This document shows, piece after piece, positions 6,247 through 9,713 of a stretch of DNA of 9,713 nt (within the stretch, counting starts at the first letter, position 1; each line of letters begins with the position of its first letter). The stretch is from assembly GCA_009845505.1 (NCBI GenBank), contig VXZL01000082.1, positions 1-9,713 of the forward strand. Reading direction: 5' to 3'. The notes under the pieces were generated by a model. It did no database searches and was not told where the DNA came from. It saw only the letters and a list, made by a program, of their open reading frames with translations. A program made the position numbers and the translations under genes. The stretch is from Candidatus Poribacteria bacterium. GTDB taxonomy: Bacteria; Poribacteria; WGA-4E; WGA-3G.

Positions 6247-6471
6247 ATGCAAGAATCTAAGACTTACCAATCTTTAATGCAAAGAGTTGCCAAAGAAACG
6301 ACTATCGAGCACATCTTGGTGGTTCTTAAAACGAAGTTCCCTCCAGAACTTGTAGATGCCTTAAAGCCCGCACTTCAAGATATAGACGACTTGGAGCGGC
6401 TTGAGGATCTTTATCTTCAAACAATTCATGCAAGTAGCATCCAAGCCTTTGCACAAAAACTGATTCAATAG
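6247..6471 (+). CDS. Stand-alone paralogue of the Rpn-like C-terminal domain (candidate second antitoxin)
   Basis: This small protein of 74 residues has no nuclease domain. It aligns over its whole length with residues 211-280 of the upstream Rpn-like protein, apart from four extra residues in the region SLMQRVAKE. Shared blocks are MQESK, KETTIE, IDDLERL and FAQKLI. Differences cluster between these blocks, which fits a protein whose partner contacts have diverged. It starts 18 bases after the long gene's stop, has a GAGGG site at good spacing, and ends four bases before the methylase start, so it sits inside one operon. By analogy with Rpn genes-within-genes it may inhibit the neighbouring nuclease, a related nuclease elsewhere, or one brought in by a phage or plasmid. 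It could also be a decaying duplicate, but the intact frame, the in-frame insertion and the kept ribosome-binding site argue against that. Confidence 0.7.
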   Translation: MQESKTYQSLMQRVAKETTIEHILVVLKTKFPPELVDALKPALQDIDDLERLEDLYLQTIHASSIQAFAQKLIQ

Positions 6472-6475
6472 ACGT

Positions 6476-9265
6476 ATGCCCAATTACCGAAAGAAACTCA
6501 TTGAAGTCAATATTCCCCTCCAAGCCATCAACGTAGAATCCGCAAAAGACGCATCACTCACACACGGACATCCGTCTACACTCCACCGCTATTGGGCACG
6601 TCGACCTCTCGCTGCATGCCGCGCAGTTATTTTCGCCAGTATGGTAGACGACCCCTCCGAATGCAAAGACGAATTCCCAACCGAACCCGAACAGAACGCT
6701 GAACGCAACCGCCTCCACAACCTCATGAAGCGACTCGTGATATGGCAAAATAGCAACGACGAAAACCTCCTTGCAGAAGCACGCTATGAAATAGCATTTT
6801 CTGTTGCCCGTAACAACGGAGAAAATCTATCAGTTTTTCGCGAAAAATTCAAAAATGACCCAAACGCAGTCCTACAATATCTGAACGACCACTGTCCGGC
6901 TGTCTACGATCCGTTCTGCGGTGGAGGCTCCATTCCATTGGAAGCGCAACGTTTAGGGTTACGCGCCCGCGCCTCCGATCTAAATCCACTCCCTGTCCTG
7001 CTCAACAAAGCGATGATTGAACTGCCCCCGCAGTTCCACAACCAGAAACCCGTCAATCCCGATGCCGATCCGCTGGGAATGTTCACTGGTACGGGAAGAA
7101 AAAGAACGCGTGTCCCTTGGAAAGGCACCGCAGGCTTGGCAGATGATATCCGCTACTACGGTGCATGGATGCGTGAGGAGGCGTACAAGCGAATCGGACA
7201 TCTCTATCCGAAAGCAGAACTTCCGGACGGAACCGCTGCAACCGTCGTTGCATGGTTGTGGGCGCGCACGGTGCCGTGTATCAATCCTGCGTGTGGCCTC
7301 CAGATGCCTTTAATGAAAACCTTCCAATTATCAAAAAAGAAGGGCAACGAGCATTGGGTTAAACCTGTTGTTGATAGAAAATCAAATACTATTTCCTGGG
7401 TTGTGCAAACCAATGATGAAGGAGTACCAGGACCTACCGTCCATCGGACAGGTGCACACTGTTGCGGATGTGGAACTTCTGTTAAATTGCCTTACGTCCG
7501 AGAACAAGGGCAAGCAGGTAACATAGGTGGGATAATGACAGCGATAGTCGCCGAGGGGACCCGCAAGAAATTGTTCTTGTCACCTACTGAAAAACACCTT
7601 CAAACAGCTGGCTTCCCGACCCCTAAGTGGCGACCAAAGGAAGAAATAATAAATACACCCAAAGTTAGTGCGCTTGTCTATAGTATGACCCATTGGCATG
7701 AACTCTTTACTGCTCGCCAACTTACCGCCCTAACTACTTTCAGCGATCTATTATCGGAAGTTCACAAACAGATAACCGAGGATGGCGCGACGGAAGAATA
7801 CGCCTGCGCTGTTCGCACCTACCTGTCCCTTGCTATTGGTAGGACTATTGATGCCAATTCCAGTTTCACGCGTTGGCATAACTCAGGTGAGAAAATTGAA
7901 GCAGTTTTCTCACGGCAGGCTATTCCAATGCTCTGGGACTTTCCTGAAGCAAATCCCTTTTCCACTTCAATACAGAATTGGGAGGCACAAATAGATTGGG
8001 TAGCAAAGGTTGTTGAGAATCTGCCAACATCAACGAACGGAGGCGAGATTTATCAAGCGGATGCGACTACGACAACGCACGCTGTTGATAATCCGCTTAT
8101 TGTTACGGATCCCCCCTACTACGATAATATACAATATGCCGAACTTTCCGATTTTTTCTACGTCTGGTTGAGGCCTCTGCTTCGCGATATATATCCGGAG
8201 CTTTTCGCCGGTATGATGACTCCCAGAGATGAAGAGATAGTCGCCGCGCCGCGGTTTGAAAATCCAGCACAACACTTTGAAAAATTGCTCGGCAAGGCGT
8301 TGGTCCGGATGCGGCAGCACTGTTCTGACAAATTCCCCTCCTCCATTTTTTACGCTTACAAACAGCAAGAAAATGAGCAGAATGGTAAAGCCTCTACCGG
8401 TTGGGAAACGATGCTCATGGCAATCATCAACGCAGGTTTTCAGGTTGCTGCTACTTGGCCCTTGCGCACTGAACGAACAACAGGCCTTAAGGGTGATAAA
8501 AACGCACTCACCTCCTCCATTGTGTTGGTGTGTCATCCTCGTTCCGAGACCGCGCCTACCGTAACCCGCCCCGAATTTCTACAAGCACTGAAAAAAGAGA
8601 TGCCCCGGGCCCTTGAAAGACTCACGCGCGTCGCAAATATTAGACCCGTCGACTTGGCGCAAGCCGCCATCGGGCCGGGGATGGAGATTTATTCCCGCTA
8701 TAGTAAAGTCGTGCGGATTAGCGGCGAAGTTGTGCCGATACGCGAGGTTCTCACACACATCAACAACGAAATCACCGCATACCATGAAAAAGAGACCGGA
8801 GAATTGGATCCGGAAACTCAATTCTGTTTGACATGGCTCCAGCAGCACGGTTACACAGAAGGCAATTTCGGCGACGCAGATGTCCTTTCAAAGGCGCGGG
8901 ATGTAGATACCGCCACTATGCATAACAAAGTGCTGCTTAGAGATCGTGGCAAGGTTCGGCTACTGAGACCTGAAGAATACGCTGATCGTGAAAACAGCGA
9001 GGATATGACAGCCTGGGAAGGATGTCTACGGATGGTGTGGCATCTCTCCAGTGAAGAAAGGAGCGGCGGGGTTTCTGGATGTACCGCTGTCGCCCGCGCC
9101 ATGCGCGATTATGAATCCGCAAAACGTTTGGCACGCGTCCTATATGCCTACTATGATGCCCGCGGCGATGCGGAGAGTGCAGCACGCTACAACAACCTCG
9201 TAACCCAGTGGCAGTATATTTCCCAATCAATGGGGTCACCAGAGCAGAGAGAGTTGGATTTGTAA
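6476..9265 (+). CDS. DUF1156-type DNA methylase with internal zinc ribbon
   Basis: This is a large amino-methyltransferase (929 residues), probably methylating exocyclic amines of adenine or cytosine in DNA with S-adenosylmethionine. The N-terminus has the DUF1156 signature KKLIEV, then HGHPSTLHRYWARRPLAA (residues 30-47). Motif I is DPFCGGGS at 145-152 for cofactor binding, and the catalytic motif IV is DPPY at 545-548. The long insert between them has a likely zinc ribbon: Cys268 and Cys273, with Cys329 or Cys330 and Cys332. A C-terminal region of about 250 residues follows the catalytic part. Methylases of this type accompany DUF499 ATPases in Hma-like defence loci, where they may mark self DNA; the ATPase gene lies upstream here. 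The start is four bases after the preceding stop and has no visible Shine-Dalgarno sequence, suggesting translational coupling. The target sequence cannot be inferred. Confidence 0.9.
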   Translation: MPNYRKKLIEVNIPLQAINVESAKDASLTHGHPSTLHRYWARRPLAACRAVIFASMVDDPSECKDEFPTEPEQNAERNRLHNLMKRLVIWQNSNDENLLAEARYEIAFSVARNNGENLSVFREKFKNDPNAVLQYLNDHCPAVYDPFCGGGSIPLEAQRLGLRARASDLNPLPVLLNKAMIELPPQFHNQKPVNPDADPLGMFTGTGRKRTRVPWKGTAGLADDIRYYGAWMREEAYKRIGHLYPKAELPDGTAATVVAWLWARTVPCINPACGLQMPLMKTFQLSKKKGNEHWVKPVVDRKSNTISWVVQTNDEGVPGPTVHRTGAHCCGCGTSVKLPYVREQGQAGNIGGIMTAIVAEGTRKKLFLSPTEKHLQTAGFPTPKWRPKEEIINTPKVSALVYSMTHWHELFTARQLTALTTFSDLLSEVHKQITEDGATEEYACAVRTYLSLAIGRTIDANSSFTRWHNSGEKIEAVFSRQAIPMLWDFPEANPFSTSIQNWEAQIDWVAKVVENLPTSTNGGEIYQADATTTTHAVDNPLIVTDPPYYDNIQYAELSDFFYVWLRPLLRDIYPELFAGMMTPRDEEIVAAPRFENPAQHFEKLLGKALVRMRQHCSDKFPSSIFYAYKQQENEQNGKASTGWETMLMAIINAGFQVAATWPLRTERTTGLKGDKNALTSSIVLVCHPRSETAPTVTRPEFLQALKKEMPRALERLTRVANIRPVDLAQAAIGPGMEIYSRYSKVVRISGEVVPIREVLTHINNEITAYHEKETGELDPETQFCLTWLQQHGYTEGNFGDADVLSKARDVDTATMHNKVLLRDRGKVRLLRPEEYADRENSEDMTAWEGCLRMVWHLSSEERSGGVSGCTAVARAMRDYESAKRLARVLYAYYDARGDAESAARYNNLVTQWQYISQSMGSPEQRELDL

Positions 9266-9297
9266 TCCGCGTAATCCGCATAATCCGTCTAATCCGC
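9262..9297 (+). repeat. Four tandem 9-base units of the TAATCCGC type
   Basis: Units GTAATCCGC, GTAATCCGC, ATAATCCGT and CTAATCCGC run back to back, followed by GATTCAGACAA. The first unit contains the methylase stop codon (9263-9265). The tract fills most of the short gap before the GIY-YIG gene. It resembles an intergenic repeat I associate with Poribacteria-like genomes, but I cannot check copy number. Confidence 0.75.
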
Positions 9298-9321
9298 GAT
9301 TCAGACAATGGGAAGTACCCG

Positions 9322-9696
9322 ATGCGTGACACAGTTACCCCCTACGTCCTACAGTATCAACTCAAACGTAACCTCCGTCCCTTCACACGCGAGGAGATTT
9401 TACAGTTGCCCACCAGACGCAGCGGCGTATATGCGTTGTGGCGAAAAACCGGTACCGAAGGTCGAAACGAGTGTCTCTACGTCGGGGAATCCACAACTTG
9501 TGTCCGAAGACGGCTATTACAGCACGCTTCAAACGCACAGAATGATGAACTCCACTCACAACTTCGGATGTTTAAACCCATCATCCAATTCTCAGTAGAA
9601 TTCACAGAGGATGCCGAGGAAACCGTCTTATTAGAAACCCAACTCATCCGCGAGTGGAAACCAAAAACCAATCTGAAAATGAATCCTGATAAGTGA
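9322..9696 (+). CDS. GIY-YIG nuclease domain protein
   Basis: This is a small single-domain nuclease of 124 residues. The GIY-YIG core is clear: GVY at 35-37, YVG at 53-55, the arginine cluster 62-64 after the second motif, His68, Glu105 (the metal-binding glutamate in LLETQLI) and Asn117 in KPKTNL. The N-terminal 30 residues (YQLKRNLRPFTREEILQLP) precede the fold, as in many stand-alone members. The ATG at 9322 has a modest GGGAAG site at 9310-9315. An in-frame GTG at 9208 would overlap the methylase and translate the tandem repeat as VIRVIRIIRLIR, so it is rejected. The gene follows the methylase by 56 bases and is probably in the same transcript. It may supply a cleavage activity for the locus, but stand-alone GIY-YIG proteins also act in repair and mobile elements. 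After the stop, AAGGA at 9697-9701 could be the ribosome-binding site of a gene beyond the window. Confidence 0.85.
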   Translation: MRDTVTPYVLQYQLKRNLRPFTREEILQLPTRRSGVYALWRKTGTEGRNECLYVGESTTCVRRRLLQHASNAQNDELHSQLRMFKPIIQFSVEFTEDAEETVLLETQLIREWKPKTNLKMNPDK

Positions 9697-9713
9697 AGGA
9701 CCCTATCCCTAAA

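Larger units (their letters stand above)
5998..6471 (+). repeat. Tandem duplication of the 3' end of the Rpn-like gene
   Basis: Unit 1 (5998-6228, 231 bases) and unit 2 (6229-6471, 243 bases) lie back to back. Both open with CGCATACC, then a Shine-Dalgarno sequence and ATGCAAGAATCTAA, and near their ends both carry GCACAAAAACTGATT (6208-6222 and 6451-6465). Unit 2 has 12 extra bases (four codons, in frame). By hand alignment, 39 of 70 encoded residues are identical, so this is an old duplication kept as coding sequence. The repeated unit is exactly the ribosome-binding site plus the short C-terminal open frame. Confidence 0.85.

Noticed and set aside
8030..8536. Open frame of 168 residues on the - strand
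   Set aside because: It is opposite the catalytic part of the methylase and shows no family signal.
9208..9321. GTG start extending the GIY-YIG protein into the methylase gene
   Set aside because: The extra residues translate the methylase end and the tandem repeat (VIRVIRIIRLIR), which is not a plausible protein segment.
1..9713. CRISPR array, tRNA or rRNA genes
   Set aside because: I saw no regularly spaced repeats of CRISPR type and no tRNA- or rRNA-like sequence in the intergenic regions.

Overview
The window reads as a bacterial chromosome of roughly balanced base composition. Genes are closely spaced and every supported gene is on the + strand. Two predicted lipoproteins with lipobox cysteines point to a cell with an envelope compartment outside the cytoplasmic membrane. 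The short dispersed-looking intergenic repeats (a GGGCAGCC/GGCTGCCC hairpin, a TAATCCGC tandem repeat, a CCCGAA-rich nested palindrome) remind me of uncultured lineages such as Candidatus Poribacteria. That assignment is from memory and weak.

Left part (1-1730): a complete copper/zinc superoxide dismutase lipoprotein (sodC) is followed 10 bases later by a family-3 extracellular solute-binding lipoprotein. The second gene is split by an apparent one-base deletion near 948-951, so it reads as two open frames overlapping by ATGA. Bases 1731-1957 hold a 138-base nested inverted repeat and then a strong sigma-70-type promoter.

Centre and right (1891-9696): this looks like an anti-phage or DNA-modification locus. 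A 1090-residue DUF499-type ATPase with an N-terminal Swt1-like HEPN domain has its own promoter. A second promoter, with perfect consensus hexamers, drives a compact operon. Its first gene is a PD-(D/E)XK protein related to the recombination-promoting nuclease (Rpn) family. An internal ribosome-binding site and in-frame ATG could produce the C-terminal 70 residues separately. A tandem, diverged, stand-alone copy of that C-terminal piece follows, then a 929-residue DUF1156-type DNA methylase and a small GIY-YIG nuclease. The ATPase plus methylase pairing matches the helicase-methylase-ATPase (Hma) association described with PADLOC. No helicase lies in the window, so it may lie beyond the right edge.

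The most interesting feature is the block at 5386-6471. Rpn proteins have been described as genes-within-genes, in which a short C-terminal protein made from an internal start restrains the toxic full-length protein. Here the arrangement appears with a predicted leaderless full-length gene, a GGAGG-driven internal start, and a second copy of the presumed antitoxin that keeps its own Shine-Dalgarno site. All of this lies directly upstream of, and very likely co-transcribed with, the methylase. A plausible reading is a toxin-antitoxin module wired into an Hma-like locus, alongside a second possible ribonuclease (the HEPN domain) and a GIY-YIG nuclease. The functional interpretation is inference; the repeat, the start sites and the motifs are visible in the sequence.
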